A DNA stretch of 64,000 nt from Symbiodinium natans (lineage: Eukaryota; Sar; Dinophyceae; Suessiales; Symbiodiniaceae). The position numbers and the translations under genes were made by a program. The stretch covers positions 232,001 through 296,000 of the forward strand of contig CAJNDS010000635.1 of assembly GCA_905221605.1 (NCBI GenBank), read 5' to 3'. This document shows, in pieces, positions 24,101-36,400 of this stretch. Position 1 is the first letter of the stretch; each line of letters opens with the position of its first letter. Under the pieces are notes generated by a model. It searched no databases. It saw only the letters and a program-made list of their open reading frames with translations, and had not been told where the DNA came from.

Positions 24101-27100
24101 TATGGGAAGCCCCAAGAAGGGTACCCCCTAATTTCGGAAACCCTCCTACTGTACCACCTTCGCAACGCCAAAGAACATGGGACCGGAGCCCAGGAAGCCC
24201 GTGGCCCAAATCCCACTGCCTAGTTTTGGGGTTTAGGGTTTATGGGTTTCAGGGTTTTACGGTTTTCGGGCTTGAGGACTTAGGCTTTTGGGAGCTTTTG
24301 ATTTTGCTTTTAGGGCTCAGGGCTTTGGAGTTTAGGGCTTTAGGGTCTAGAGTCTAGGGCCACCCTTAGCTTCAGCATACACAGCCTTACGCATCCCTAA
24401 ACCCTAAACCCTAAACCCTAAACCCTAAACCCTAAACCCTAAACCCTAAACCCTAAACCCTAAACCCTAAACCCTAAACCCTAAACCCCACATGATGGTT
24501 CGAAAGGGGCTCCCCTGTCCAACAAGCAATCGCAAGGAGGCGCACCCGGTAGCTGGCTCCATACTTGGCGGCGTTGACTGATGGAGGCGCCCTGCCTGCG
24601 AAGGGTTTAGGGCTTAGGGCTTAGGGCTTAGGGTTTAGGGTTTAGGGCTTAGGGTTTAGGGCTTAGGGTTTAGGGCCCAGGTACTCGAGGTTCTGGGAAG
24701 GGCAGGGGGGGGGGGGTCCGAGCTACTCCCAAGTAGCCCATCTTGGAGATTGCGACGGGGAACAAGGGTACTACGGCTGAAGAGGCAACCTTGTAAACAC
24801 CCCCCAAATAACACGCAACACTGAGTCCCTAAACCCCCTCAGCACCATGCTACATCCCTAGGCTCCTTAAGCCCCTTAATTAAGCCCTCCAAGGTTTAGA
24901 CCCTACATCATCCTAAGGCCCTTGAAGCCCCGTAAAGCCTAAACCAAGAAGCCATCCCAAATCACACCCTAAACCTCCTATAAGCCAAAAATCATCCTCA
25001 CCCCACAACACTTAAACCCCCTAAAAAACATAAACCCCAAACCCACACACACAACCATAATTCAACCCACTCTTCGGAACCCTAAACGCTAAACCCCCTA
25101 TAAGCCCTAAGCCGCAAATCCCAGGAGCCCGCCTGCCCCTTCAGACCACGCAGCGCCCCGAGGTCCTTCCCAGAAGTACCGTGGGCTGGCGCGACTCAGG
25201 GGTTTGTTGAGGGTTGGATATATGAGGGATTAGGGTTAGGGTTTATGGTTTAGGGTTAAGGGTGTAGACAGATCAGGGATCGCGGTTTAGGGTTTGGGAT
25301 TTCAGGGTTCAGAGCACGCGATATCCCTTAGTGAAGGAGAATGGCTTTTTCAGCAATAATCGCATCCTTTTTTCTGGTTTAAGGTCTATTCCTTACTTGA
25401 GAAGGGGTATTGGGCTCAATTGGCAGGTGTAGCCTAAAGGCGAAACCTGGGTTTAGGTGTTTTGTGAAAGGTCATGTCGGTCCTGCGGTGCTGTCCGCGT
25501 TTCGCTGCGCCGCCTGCCTTTTGAGCTTGCCATCCGGCCTGGCTCAGAGATCACGTGCTTAGGGTTTTGGGCTTTAGGTGCAGCATTTTTGGGTAGGGAA
25601 CATCGCGGAAAACCCGAAAAGCCACAAACTCTGAACGCAAACACCTTCCGCCACTGAACTCAACACCTTCCATGTTCCAGGATGAACACCAACACTCACA
25701 CACGGAGGGGCGAGCTGGAGTAGTCAACTCCTGTGCATGCAGATCTCATACTGGAGTGGAGTGGGCTGGGCTGAAAAGCCTCTCCGGAGATGCAAAGACT
25801 CACATCCCGGCTAATTATGGCCAGGGTGGTTTTAAAAGTCCTTTTGTTTTAAAGGCTCGGCTTTTTTGGGGTCTGAGGTGTGGGTTTAGGGTTTAGGGCA
25901 GTAGGGTTAAACCTCAACCCTGAACCCTGGAAATTTGACCTGTCGTAGGGCGCGAAGGGCCTCATGGCAGTCGCGTAGTGATGATGCCAGGCCGTCACCT
26001 GCACGCCTGGAGTGCAGAAACTTCCGGCTTTAGGGAGGGCGCGGCGGAAACTTCGAGGTGTCGGGCTTGGGCACCGAGCGGGAATTGGGGTTTAGGGTTT
26101 TTTGGGGTTAAGTGTTACGGGTTAGTTGTAAGACCACAACTAAACACCCTGCATCCTACCTCTTGCTTAACTCCAAGCCTCGAGTTCCGAACTCCAAGTC
26201 CTGACGAAACAAGCCAATCACTCAATCCATGTCTGCATGGACCGAAAACGCCTTTCGGGGTTTGACTTCAGTCCCCTCAACCCTGAGCCCCAAACCCTAA
26301 ACCCTCAACCCCAAACTACCCTAAACCCTAAACCCTAAACCCTAAACCCTAAACCCTAAACCCTAACCTCAAACCCCAAACGTTTATGAAAGGTATGAAT
26401 GTTGGGGGGGGGGGGGACTTGGAAGCCCGCCTAGCGTCATGCGCGCGGCAGGGATGCCAATGACCAGCAGGAAGAGCACCACCAGAACTGGTCGGTTCAA
26501 GGTTTAGGGTTTAGGGTTTAGGGTGGTGTGGGGCTTAGGGGTTTAGGTTTTAGGGTGTTTAGGGTTTGGGGTTTATAGGGCTTGAATTATACAGGGGTCG
26601 GAATCATTGCTAGTAATGCTGCCTTATGGTCCCTGCGTAATGAAACTATAAAAACGCCCGAAACCCTATTCCCATCATTCAGGCCCCCATATTAGCCTAT
26701 TTTGTACAGGGTTCTGGGGCATGCGGATGTGCTTGGGTGAGAGCTAGGATGTCGAGGCCTGGCAAACAAAAGCGTCGCACAGAACCTCGTTTGAATTTTG
26801 GGATGTTGCCCCCTTATACTAACAGTCCTGAGTCGGGACTATAGTAGGGGGTACTATCATTCCAATTAGGTTAGTGTCAGGGGGAACATCCCCCTTGAAA
26901 ATCTGTGGAAAGTGACGACAAGCAAGCTTGTGCACAACCAAGGCCACCGACTAGGAACAAACCTCCGAAAGCGCAGGGGTGGGAAGTTGTTGCCAGATTG
27001 CTGCTCAAGCAGCTAACGCAGAACTACTTGAAATACAGTAGGTTCAGAGACCGAAAGCATTCCGCCAAAGATGGGCGGCTGTTGAACAGCAACTTCTGCA

Positions 27101-30100
27101 AGCAAACCCGAAATCCTGACACCCGTGGTCGAAGTACACAGAGTCTGGTAATGTTTATAACACTCCATGATCCCGACAGTGGGGCAGGAGAAGTAACTGC
27201 GGGAGAGGCTTGGGCTGCGAGCCGGTCCCTCAACCCTAAAGCCTACACCATGAACCCTGCCTGTTTAAGCCCTTAGCTCCCGGATTCTGGCTAGGGGATC
27301 ACAACGTCCGTGCAAGGGCCAGATTCGGAACTCGGCATTTAGGCTTTTGGGATTGAGCATTTCGAGCCCGCCTATGGAGAATGCCATTAGGCAGTTCCTC
27401 AGGATCGGATAGGTGTCCCCACCGGTCTCCTGCTACACTTGCGTATATGTTGCGGTTGAAGGGCATCCAAGTTTGGGTTGACGACCCCCCCCCCCCCCAA
27501 CCCCACCCCAGCCCCTTAAAAACCATACGACAAGCTTGGAACTCATGAGCAGCTGGCTTGTATCTGGCGACACAGTGCCGAGACAACATTCGGCATGTGA
27601 ACAATGCCTGAATCCCTAGCACGATCTTAAATCCTACACTCCCACGACGCTGATACTGTTCCAGGGCAAAACACACATTTGGCAGTACAGCCTCGTACTG
27701 AACAACTCTTCTCAAACCACTCTCATCATATTTATACAAGTTTATCCAGAACTGCCCAAGACACCCATTCTCACCAGGCTAGCCCCTTAAAGCCCCAAGT
27801 CTCTGACCCGAGAGGGCCGAACATCTTAGCCCGAAAGCCTGAAGGACCTCGACCTTGTAAGGGTGTCGTCGGGCTTTTGTGTTTAGGGTGCTTACTGTAC
27901 GCTCAAAGGTGATCCGAGGTAAACTTCCTAGCTACTTGTAGCTCCTCTCGCGGGAAATTATGGCTTCTGATGGCTTCTGGCTTCATCTTGCTCAGAGAAC
28001 GTAGTTGCTGCCCGACAACAGAACGACAATATTAATCTACAGGTGGGATTCTAGGTAGTCAGCCCGGTCAATGCTGACCACCTGCATCCAGAAGGCTTAC
28101 TTCGGGTGCATGGCCGATCAGCAAGATTGCTTGGCCGTAGGGCCCACAGACATTATCTTCATTGCAGAGGGGCCTTGAAATGACCGCCTTGGCGTACAAA
28201 TCTCAAAGATGTCTCCGAACCGTACGAGCCTAAAGAGGTCTGGACAACTCCCACTTCTAAGCTTCAGAATCCTCTGCCGCCCGTGGGTCCTCGTCCATGC
28301 GGATGAAGATCATAAGCAGCACACCTTGGCAGTCGGAGCTTAAGGGTTTAGGTTCCTGGGCTTTGCAGATGCTCCGTCTGTGTTCATGGATGCTACAGTG
28401 GGCTATTTGGCTGTTAAACAGCACACCCTCAGTCCTAGGCACCAACCACTAGTACCCCAAGCCCTTAAGCCCCAAATCTACACCCCCACGAGCCCACGCT
28501 GGTGCAGATCTGCGTCCGCGGACTGATTTAGGCCGGAAGAGCATACACGAGGCTTGGGTTCCTGCGTCTACAGTTCTGCATAGAGTTTAGTACACGTAGT
28601 GTTTCACGACTGGGTTTAGGGTTCAGGGTGGAGGGTTTGTGTTGGCATGTGGTGGCTATTGGAAACCCTTCTGCGAAGTCCCTGGAAAGGGAGGCCAAGC
28701 TAGAATAACCGAGTCCAGAGAATTGAATGCCTGCTTAGGGTCGATCCTAGGGATTGGTCTATCATTGGTCTTTGTTTCGCCATTTTTGTTCAAGTTCCTC
28801 CGTAAAACTCTGCATCGCTAAGCCCTAAGCCCTGAATCGCAAACCCACCAAACTGCAGCTCCAGCGGCGCACATTAGGGAGAACTCGATACAGCTGTATG
28901 ATCCCCTTCAACGCCGTGGCTTCGTAAGTGACCGCTCAGCTATCTTTTTGTAGCCTTAAACCCTACATAAACCCTAAACCCTATATAAACCTCAAACCCT
29001 ACACCCACTACTGGGGAAGCACTCGAATCTTGTTTCGGATTTAAAGCCACCAAGGCGTCGGCCAACAAGAATGATGTGGACCAGAAAGCAGAAGTTGAGC
29101 ACGTAGGACAGGAACTGGGTGACGGGCAAAGGCATGCGTTCAGGGTTTAGGGTTTGGAGAGGCGCTACAGGTTCCGGAGTCAAAACCGCATTCGACCTGC
29201 CAGAAGTTGCAGAGATCGTTTGAATCTGAGCGAACTCATCTGACACTTCGACAACCTGCAGCAAGCTGCATGGCGATACGTCGTTTCATATGAGGATACA
29301 AGAAAAACAAGCAGCTGAACCAGCTCTCCGGAAGCCGATTTGCTTCACGCCTGGGGTGCCTGAAAAGGCTCAGGATCCTATACACTAAACCGTAAACCCT
29401 AAACCCTAAACCCTAATACTAAAAACCCTAACCCTAAACCGTGTATAAACCCTGAACCCTGAACCCTAAACCCTAAACCCCAAACCCTAAACCCTACCTC
29501 CCAAATAACTCGCACGGACCCAAGCCAGCCTGCGCTCGCTGCTGCGTCTTCCGCTGAAAGCGCGTCATCTCCTCGAGTGTCCTCATCTACACAGGTTCAG
29601 GGGCCTCGGGAGCTAGGTTTAGGGTTTAGGGATAGGCTTGGGACTTGGTAGGGTTTCGGGTTTAGCGGGTTGAGGGGTTTAGGTTTGCGTGAAAGTCCAT
29701 GGAGGGCAAGGAGGGCGACGGGTGAAACAAGATTATATCTTTAGAAGGCCTAGGAGTTGGCCGTCACCACGAAACGTGCAGGTTTGGATTTAGATTAATT
29801 ATGATTGAGATTTAAGGCTGGGTTCATCTTCTGCCATGATCTGTCAGCTTTCTTCTCCCCGCGTGACGGGCCATCAGGATTCCTTTGAAGCGCTCGTACG
29901 GCTCGATCCAGGGTTGCAGCCGGCGGAAGGGCCCCCGTTCGCACATATTCAAGTTGCAAGAAGAAATAAACAAAAACCTGTTTGCTTGGACCTTTAAGCA
30001 GGGTACAGGGCTTAGGGTTTAGGGTTTAGGTAGGGGCTTAAGTGAAGCCGGTGAGGTATAGCCCAAACAGCTCCCATCAGCCCTCATACAAGCCGCATTG

Positions 30101-33045
30101 GACTAGAAATATGAAGCCCGGGGTACGACGCAGGGCACTTGTATCGAACGGCACGCTGCGAAGGTCGTATGTTTGGCGTTTGGATTTGTCTTCGGGGTTA
30201 TATACTAACTTAGGGTAGGGAGTGCCTAGTAGGGCCTAGTGTGGCCCATATACACGTCAAGGAAAGCGCTCTTGGCGTGCACCACGCTCCTAAGTTACAC
30301 GGTTGCCTCGAAGTAGGGGTTCAGGCGTTTTAGGTGATACCGAAGTGGAGCAATCCCTGCCTGAAGAACATGACGAACTCGTGGATGTCGATCGTTCCGT
30401 TCATGTTCTGGCCCAGGGATGTCCGGCCCTAAACTCTGAACCCTCAAACTCTTCGGGATTAGGGCGTAAAAAGGATGACAGAGCTTCTGAACATCACTGT
30501 CTACACTTTTGGGTGGCTCAAAACCGACTCCAAGCCCCCTAGCTGAGGGGTATTCCGGGACCCCACCAAGCACAAACTAACATTTCCGAAAGGGTATGTT
30601 TTGTCAGGGTACTTTTAAAGGTTCCTCTCCTTCGCCCACCCTAAACACCCCAAGCTCTAAACACCCAAAGGCCCAAATCCGAACAACTTGCATCCCAATC
30701 GAACTTGAGGTTCAGAACCCCTGAACCGTACTAAGCCCGAAGCTTTCACAAACTCTGGCCTCTCTAATTCCAGATCGCCCGAGGCATGAAAGCAACAACA
30801 ACAACAACCAGCAAAGGCAATTTCACAAACAAAAAAAGGCTAAGGGTTAGGGGCTAGGACGGTTTCGGGGTTTTGTGGAGGGATCCAAAGGGGCTTTAAG
30901 AGGTTTTCTTGGCCACGACCACTCTAAACCCTAAACCAACTCCCGCCTTGTCAATCTCCTGCATGACGGTTGTGGCCGCTGCCTGCCGCCCAGATGCAGC
31001 AACGAACGTCTGCTTGGCATGGTGTTTTCAAAGATTAGACTTGATACACCGATACACCCTTGAATTTGGATCCTTCTAAGCGCCCACCTCAACACAACGC
31101 CCAAACCCTGAAACCGACCCTGTAGCCTTACCCTCAAGCTCAAACTCTATGTAGTCCCTGTGACCTTTCTTTCTGCACACCCAACGACTGCCCCCTTAAA
31201 CCCCAAAAGCCCTAAGCCTAACCCAGGGCAAGACCGACCTCGGACGCGTTGAGGCCGCAAAGCTTCAGTGCGTCGACGAGCTCAACTGCAGGAGGGGGCT
31301 GCTACCCTAAACCCAAAACCCTAAACCCGAAACTCTAAAACCCTAAACCCTAAACCCAGGAGTTCCTAGGATGGCCCTTAAACCCTCTGATGATCCTCGT
31401 AAACCCAACAAGGGGGAAGTATAAAATATCCCAAGGGGCCTACCCCCCGCTTCGGTTTACCTTGAGTCACCCTGCACGATAGTCTCAGGGTGCGTTCTGC
31501 TCCTGATTTTGTCGTTTTGTTTCGGAGTATGAATGGAAACTAGGTGCTTCGGGCTTGGAGGCTTTGTAAGGGATTTACAGGAAATGTACACCAACCTTGA
31601 GGGAGTTCAAGCCAACTTGACGACAGGGCTTCCCAGGCAGGGTACCTCATGCCCCTATTTCAGCCTTCTATAAGCGGAGGTTTCCCGGACAAATAGAGGT
31701 AAGGGGCATGTTGTGGGGATCGCACCCCGCTGCAGTGAGTCATCCGTTCCACCCACTCCCTTCTTCTACTGATTGGCCGGCGAACACACTTTTACCTCTT
31801 CGGTATTCTACCGCAAGCTGATGTGCCCTCTAAACTCTAAACCCTAAACCCTTAACCCTTAACCCTAAACCCTTAACCCTAAACCCTTAACCCTAAACCC
31901 TTAACCCTAAACCCTAGGCCCTAAACCCTAAACCCCAAGCCCGAAACTAAGCCGGTGCCTAGCGTCACCGAGCCGGAGCCGTCCTCGTCGATCTCCTGAT
32001 AGGCCGCCTTTGGCACGGCATGCGCGAACCGTGGCAGTGAGATCGGGGTTTTTAGGGTTTAGGGTTTAGGGTTTAGGGTTTAGGGTTTAGGGTTAATTTG
32101 TGTTTGCAAAGGGCTCAGACTTCGTCGCTTGCACTTGTGCTTGCATTTTGTATTGATATGGATCTTCATGTCAATCAAGCTGTTGATCCTTGTAGTTGTT
32201 CACATGCAATATGAGCGAAATAAATAAGCAATTCAAAAAAACAAATAACTATGTATATATATATACACATACACACATATGTATATATGTATGCATGCAT
32301 GTATGTTTCAGTGTAGTCCAAGTATATATCTGTACAGTACATGTACCCCCCAAAAAAAAACTCAAGAAAGCGGTCTCGGTATGTTCTAAGCACATGCTGC
32401 CTGAAGAAGCTCCATCGGCAGCTCCGCGTCCTCGTTGTCCTCGTTCTCCTGGCAGTTTGGCTCAAGGGCTCTAGGGATTTTTGAGCTTTCGCCCAGTGGC
32501 GTCTCGCCATTGAAACTAAGACTGGCCCTGTAAGTATACATTCCTCTAAGTATGACCCTCTTAAACCCAAAAGGGAAATGTAACACGTCCCAAGGGCCTG
32601 CCGAGAAACGGGCGATGATTAGGGGTTGCATCAAATGATCTAATGGTCAGGTGCGGCTGCAGGCCACAGCAACGCTTTCGGTCCTGCGCCGAAACATGAA
32701 ACCCAACACCCAAACCCTAAACTGGAATACTCCTGCTGTGTTTCAAATAGTTTGTAGTCCCGGAGCCCTCCAAGCAAAAGACTGACACCCCCGACTCTCA
32801 ACACCGGAGGCCCGCGTCCTGCGTCCAAAAGATCACCTTCTGAAGCATGACCTTAAGCAGCCAAGGTTCACCGAATGCAGGAGCTGCGTTTTAGAAGGCG
32901 ATGAGAAGGCACAACGTGTGATCTGAAGCACGAACGCTGCTAAGGATGTTCAGTCCGAAGCCTTTCAGCTTGGCGTTTCGCTGGTTGCCGCGGCTGAGTG
33001 AGTGGCAGGAACCCGCTTGATGCTGCCGCGCTGAGCTGGGGACAT
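21141..33045 (-). CDS. Gene C: EF-hand-pair membrane protein with Gln/Met-rich tail
   Basis: About 24 exons, minus strand: 32989-33045 (ATG at 33043-33045), 32401-32448, 31959-32007, 31239-31285, 30947-30982, 30361-30407, about 29858-29977, 29530-29586, 29051-29114, 28873-28919, 28490-28522, 28041-28081, 27936-27990, about 27630-27697, 26431-26487, 25940-25998, 25133-25165, about 24540-24597, 23526-23594, 23288-23335, 22270-22315, 21616-21673, 21321-21357 and 21141-21178 (TGA). Two canonical calcium loops are each split by an intron: DEDGSGSVTLVE (31959/31239) and DKNMNGTIDIHE (30947/30361). Hydrophobic segments follow: FLSYVLNFCFLVHIILVG and LVVLFLLVIGIP. After a helical stretch (SLRDCHEALRALRQ) comes a Q/M-rich exon at 23.5 kb, and the protein ends VVFANKSEPSAG. 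It is probably a Ca2+-responsive membrane protein; no family assigned. Exons near 29.9, 27.6 and 24.5 kb are uncertain. Confidence 0.7.
22690..22800 (+). repeat. Short interspersed element, copy b
   Basis: GATGGCCCTTAAACCCTCTG, then ATGATCCTCTTAAAACCCAA, TAAAGGG and finally GATGTCCCAGGGGCCTGCC. It is the longest copy and shares its left part with copy c. Confidence 0.8.
23526..23594 (-). CDS. Gln/Met-rich exon of gene C
   Basis: After acceptor CCCCAG the exon reads AML, then seven Gln, then MQMQMQQQRANSN, ending at a GC donor. It is a polyglutamine/Met-Gln low-complexity stretch of 23 codons in phase 0. Together with the Met/Ser-rich exon at 21616-21673 it forms the flexible C-terminal tail of gene C. 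CAG-type slippage may make its length polymorphic. Confidence 0.65.
24394..24492 (+). repeat. CCCTAAA array (13 perfect units)
   Basis: This is the most regular array in the window. It lies left of the candidate gene C exon near 24.5 kb, while TTTAGGG/CTTAGGG repeats lie on its right (24603-24680). In sense, this exon therefore has CCCTAAA before it and TTTAGGG after it. Confidence 0.95.
26801..26892 (+). mobile_element. MITE-like element, copy 1
   Basis: The element starts GGATGTTGCCCCCTTATACT and ends with AGGGGGAACATCC, so its ends are imperfect inverted repeats of about 20 bp (GGATGTT-CCCCCT-ACTAA type). Internally it has AACAGTCC...GGACTATAG. At about 90 bp with terminal inverted repeats and no coding capacity it fits a MITE. 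Related copies are at 39.7, 46.26 and 48.1 kb. Confidence 0.65.
26905..27276 (+). other. Plus-strand open frame in a gene C intron
   Basis: A 123-codon frame containing GWEVVARLLLKQLTQNYLKY and many charged residues, next to MITE-like copy 1. Its first half looks coding; the end runs into CCCTAAA-like sequence. No plus-strand partners were found, so the function is unknown. Confidence 0.25.
30361..30982 (-). CDS. EF-hand 2 of gene C, split over two exons
   Basis: Exon 30947-30982 (AAATTVMQEIDK) and exon 30361-30407 (NMNGTIDIHEFVMFF) join in phase 0. The loop D-K-N-M-N-G-T-I-D-I-H-E keeps Asp at 1, Asn at 3 and 5, Gly at 6, Asp at 9 and Glu at 12. As in EF-hand 1, the intron interrupts the loop, here between positions 2 and 3, again with a GC donor. 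The following exon could start from this donor (30360) or from a GT about 30 nt further on. Confidence 0.87.
31239..32007 (-). CDS. EF-hand 1 of gene C, split over two exons
   Basis: Exon 31959-32007 reads AAYQEIDEDGSGSVTL and ends with one G of the next codon. Exon 31239-31285 continues VELVDALKLCGLNASE. The loop D-E-D-G-S-G-S-V-T-L-V-E has acidic or oxygen ligands at positions 1, 3, 5, 7, 9 and 12 and Gly at 6, the canonical calcium-binding EF-hand. The intron falls inside the loop and uses a GC donor. It pairs with a second EF-hand in exons 30947-30982 and 30361-30407. Confidence 0.88.
31370..31445 (+). repeat. Short interspersed element, copy c
   Basis: GATGGCCCTTAAACCCTCTG, TGATCCTCGTAAACCCAAC, AAGGGGGAA, then TATCCCAAGGGGCCTACC. 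It lies about 85 bp upstream, in gene sense, of EF-hand exon 31239-31285. Confidence 0.8.
31825..31950 (+). repeat. Alternating CCCTTAA / CCCTAAA array
   Basis: Units CCCTTAA and CCCTAAA alternate for about five cycles, a two-unit higher-order pattern. It sits to the left of the EF-hand exon 31959-32007. A TTTAGGG array (32049-32095) sits to its right. Confidence 0.9.
32530..32606 (+). repeat. Short interspersed element, copy d
   Basis: AGTATGACCCTCTTAAACCC, AAAAGGGAAATGTAACACG, then TCCCAAGGGCCTGCC. It lies about 80 bp upstream, in gene sense, of gene C exon 32401-32448. Confidence 0.8.
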
Positions 33046-33406
33046 GCCCCTGGGCGCAGCTTGCGAGATTGCTCAGATCCCCTTAACACCCCAAACCCTA
33101 TACTCAAAAACTCTAAAAACCCCAAACCCCAAACCCTATACTATGCCCCAAAACCCTAAAACCCTAAACCCCAAACCCTAAGAGGGCCAGGGAGGGAAAA
33201 CAAAAAAGGAAAAAGGAATCCCCCGGAGCGAGTCGCAGGGGGTTCAACCTCAAAGCCCCAAACCCTAACTGCAAGACTTATAAACCCATTAGATTCCGGT
33301 TGAAGAGCTACCCAAAAAAAAAGAACCCTAAAACCTAAAACCCCTAAACCCCTAAACCCTAGACCCTAAACAGTTGTTTGCTTCAAGCAGTCCCAAACCC
33401 AAAGCT
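33046..33406. other. Short spacer between genes D and C
   Basis: Only about 360 bp separate the stop of gene D from the proposed first exon of gene C. It is mostly CCCTAAA-like sequence and A-runs. The tight head-to-tail spacing fits polycistronic-style transcription with spliced-leader processing. Confidence 0.5.
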
Positions 33407-36400
33407 CTACAGCCCTCTGGAAACCCGCGTCTCAACGTCCAGGGCTTCGGGCATCTCCTCGGACTCTCTCCTCCTCCTGCAAGCAAGCAGTCTCGGAGTA
33501 AGGTCTGTAGACGTTTGGGACCGGCGGGAAATTTCAGGGTTTAGGGTTTAGGGCTACTTGCTCAAGAGCACTGGCCTTGGGGCCAATGCCTTCCCATACC
33601 CTCAAGCCCCGCCACCCCTACCCCGCACACCAAAGACAAGTCACTAAAAGTCGAAGCCCCAAAACCCGCAGAGCCGCTCCTCCCGGATTTTGGGCTCGTA
33701 AAGGGGTTTTCCGGTTTAGGGTTTAGGTTTAGGTTTAGGGTTAAGGGTTTAGGGTTTAGGGTTCAGGGTTTAAGGGTTCGCCCTGCCCAGGCCCTGTCCT
33801 CTGGACATTCTCCTCCAGGATGGCCGCCATTTCCCTCTCTTTCTTGGTGGACTCCTGGAAGCCCTAAACCCTAAACCCTAAACCCTAAACCCGGTCGATC
33901 ATCAAGCCAGGCCCTTGTGGTTAAACTTAGAAGATGTGTTGAAACTTGAAACAGATGAAGACTCATGTTGTACCAAGAGCACGTCGCAGCTGCCACCTTT
34001 ACAGAAGGAGGCCTCAAAGCCACATCACCCTTCGGTTTTTCTTCCCCGAAGACCCCATCCTTGAGAACCTCAAAGAAGCTCACCCCAACATCGACAGGGT
34101 TTAGGGTTTACGGTGTAGGGTTTAGGGTTTAGGGTTTAGGGGAAATTTCTAAATACCGCAAACCCCCTTCGACCGCCAAATGTGGCAGAAGCCCCCTTAT
34201 TCAAGAGCATTGCATGTTGACCGATGTATCTGCCGATGAGCTACGAAGGAGATCTCCTGTACAGTACCCGATACTCTGAGAAAAAACCCTAAAGCCCAAA
34301 GCCTAAAGCCTTAGCCCTAGTTTGGCGCTGTCAGGCGATTCCGCTAGTAACATGGTGCTCTGTGAAGACAAAGGCCCTGCCTGGAGGTTCGACATCCGCG
34401 TCTTGCGGACTTCTTCCAGCGCGTCTGGACATCAGGGCGTGAGTACAACTAGGGTGAAGGGCAAGGCTTATGGAAATTAGGAGTGTATACTATGGCGCTC
34501 CAGAAACCCAATTTCAAACAGCCTGCGCAAAACTTATATGCAGGATCTAAACCACCTTGACCATCACTTGTGGTTCCTTCTTTAGGGTACCTAATCTTGT
34601 GGCTAAAGCAGCATGTTGAATAAGAGAATAGGTGCCTCCACAAGGGTATTCAGGGTCCAGGCAAGGACATGGGCTATTCCCAGACTGAATGGGACGCAGG
34701 TAGTTTGGGTCAGCGGACAATATTGGCAACTATTTTGGCTCCTGCAATTGGTCTGCTCGCAGCTGGTCGGGGCTTTCACGTGCCGTTAAGGGGACTGGCA
34801 TACCGCTGCATGGTCAAGGATTGTAGCTTCACCGGGGCTTCTGCGTGCCTGCGCACTGATTGAGGTACCAGCTGAAGGACTCCAGAACAAAACATGTTCT
34901 TGACTATCCTTGGGTCTCATACTAGAAGCCCATTGTCCGGTGATAAAAGATAACATTGAAACAACAAACCTGAGATGCTTCCGGCACCCTACGAGATTTC
35001 GACCCACAACCGACTGCCGAGGAAAGTGCCTGGGGGCGGAGGCATCGCCTGTGCAGGATAATGAAGTGAAGGCTTATGGCTCACGGGATTGGGCTCCAAT
35101 CTCTTCTAGCCTGCTTGGGCTGCCGCTTCTGCAAGGAACCCGAATATCAGAGATGGCATTTGGCAGTCTTCGGAGTGGACCTCCTGAGCTGGACCTTTGC
35201 AATATCTGAAGGCTTTTTTGGCTTACAGGCACTGGTATGTTTGCATAATAAGGGCCCTAAGCTGCCTCAACTACGTACTTTAACATCGTGCATATGTAAG
35301 TCCCTTGAGCAATCCTTGCAGTAAGAGGGCTCTACTGTGTAGCCTGCAGCGACAAAGCGTTTGGTGCTTCAAGGTCGAGCGAAATGAGATTTCTTCAATC
35401 CGTGCAACAACCCCCATATCTCCCATTGTGGTAGTACCTACTTCCACTCCACCCCCAAACCCTAGAAACCTCCAAAATCCTGGAAAAACCTTAAAACCCT
35501 GAAACAACCCAAAAGCCCTAAACAAAAAAAACGAAAAAGAACAAAACTCAAGACCATGAAAACCCTTAAAAAAAGTCTCGAGGTCGCCTTCGCCGCGGCA
35601 TAAAAGATCGCGCCGACTGCCAGGCCAGATGCCATCTGTGGATGGGGAGCTTTGGTAGGCTTCATTTGGGGATTAGGGGGTTTAGGCTTTAGGGTTTAGG
35701 GTTTAGCGTTTAGGGTTTGGGGCTCAGGGCTCATAGAAGTCTCAGCATTCTCGAGGCCTTGGGGGTATGGATGTAGGGTTGGTCGTGATCTTTGATGCAT
35801 GGGCAACGCTAGGGCGGTTTAGGGTTCAGGGTACAGGGTAGCCTTACACCCTCAACCCTTCTTGCCCTCCAGCTGGGGCTCGCGCCAGGGAGCCACCCAG
35901 GAGGAAGTAGCCCATGCCGCCGAGGCCAGTGGTGCTGGTCATCACACCTGAAACCCGAAAACTACCTAAGACCCTCAACCTAAACCCGACGACCCTTGAC
36001 CCTCATGAACCCTGAACCCGGCGTGGGGCTTAGGCTGGGTCGAGTGGTCACTCGGGATGGAGAGGTGTTGGGCTTCGGGCTCTTTTGGGGTGCCACACCC
36101 TGAGTCAGTGGACGACGCGTCGCCCAACCTCAACCACAACTGTGAGCCCTGCAGACCTTGTCTTAGTAGGGTAGTTTAGGCTTTCAGGAGCTTGCCCAAG
36201 GAGGCCACAAACCCTGAAGATTCCTAGAGCCTGTGAGGACCGGACCCAGACCGGCAGCTCCGAAGCAGAACAGCGTGGCCTAGGGGGCGTGGAGTGTTCA
36301 GCGTTGGTTTGGGGCGAGGCTCACCTCCCCTCCCCCCCAAAACTTGCAGTGGGCCTTCTCTGGGGCCCGAGGGTCCAGAAACCAGTGCCAGGGCTCAACT

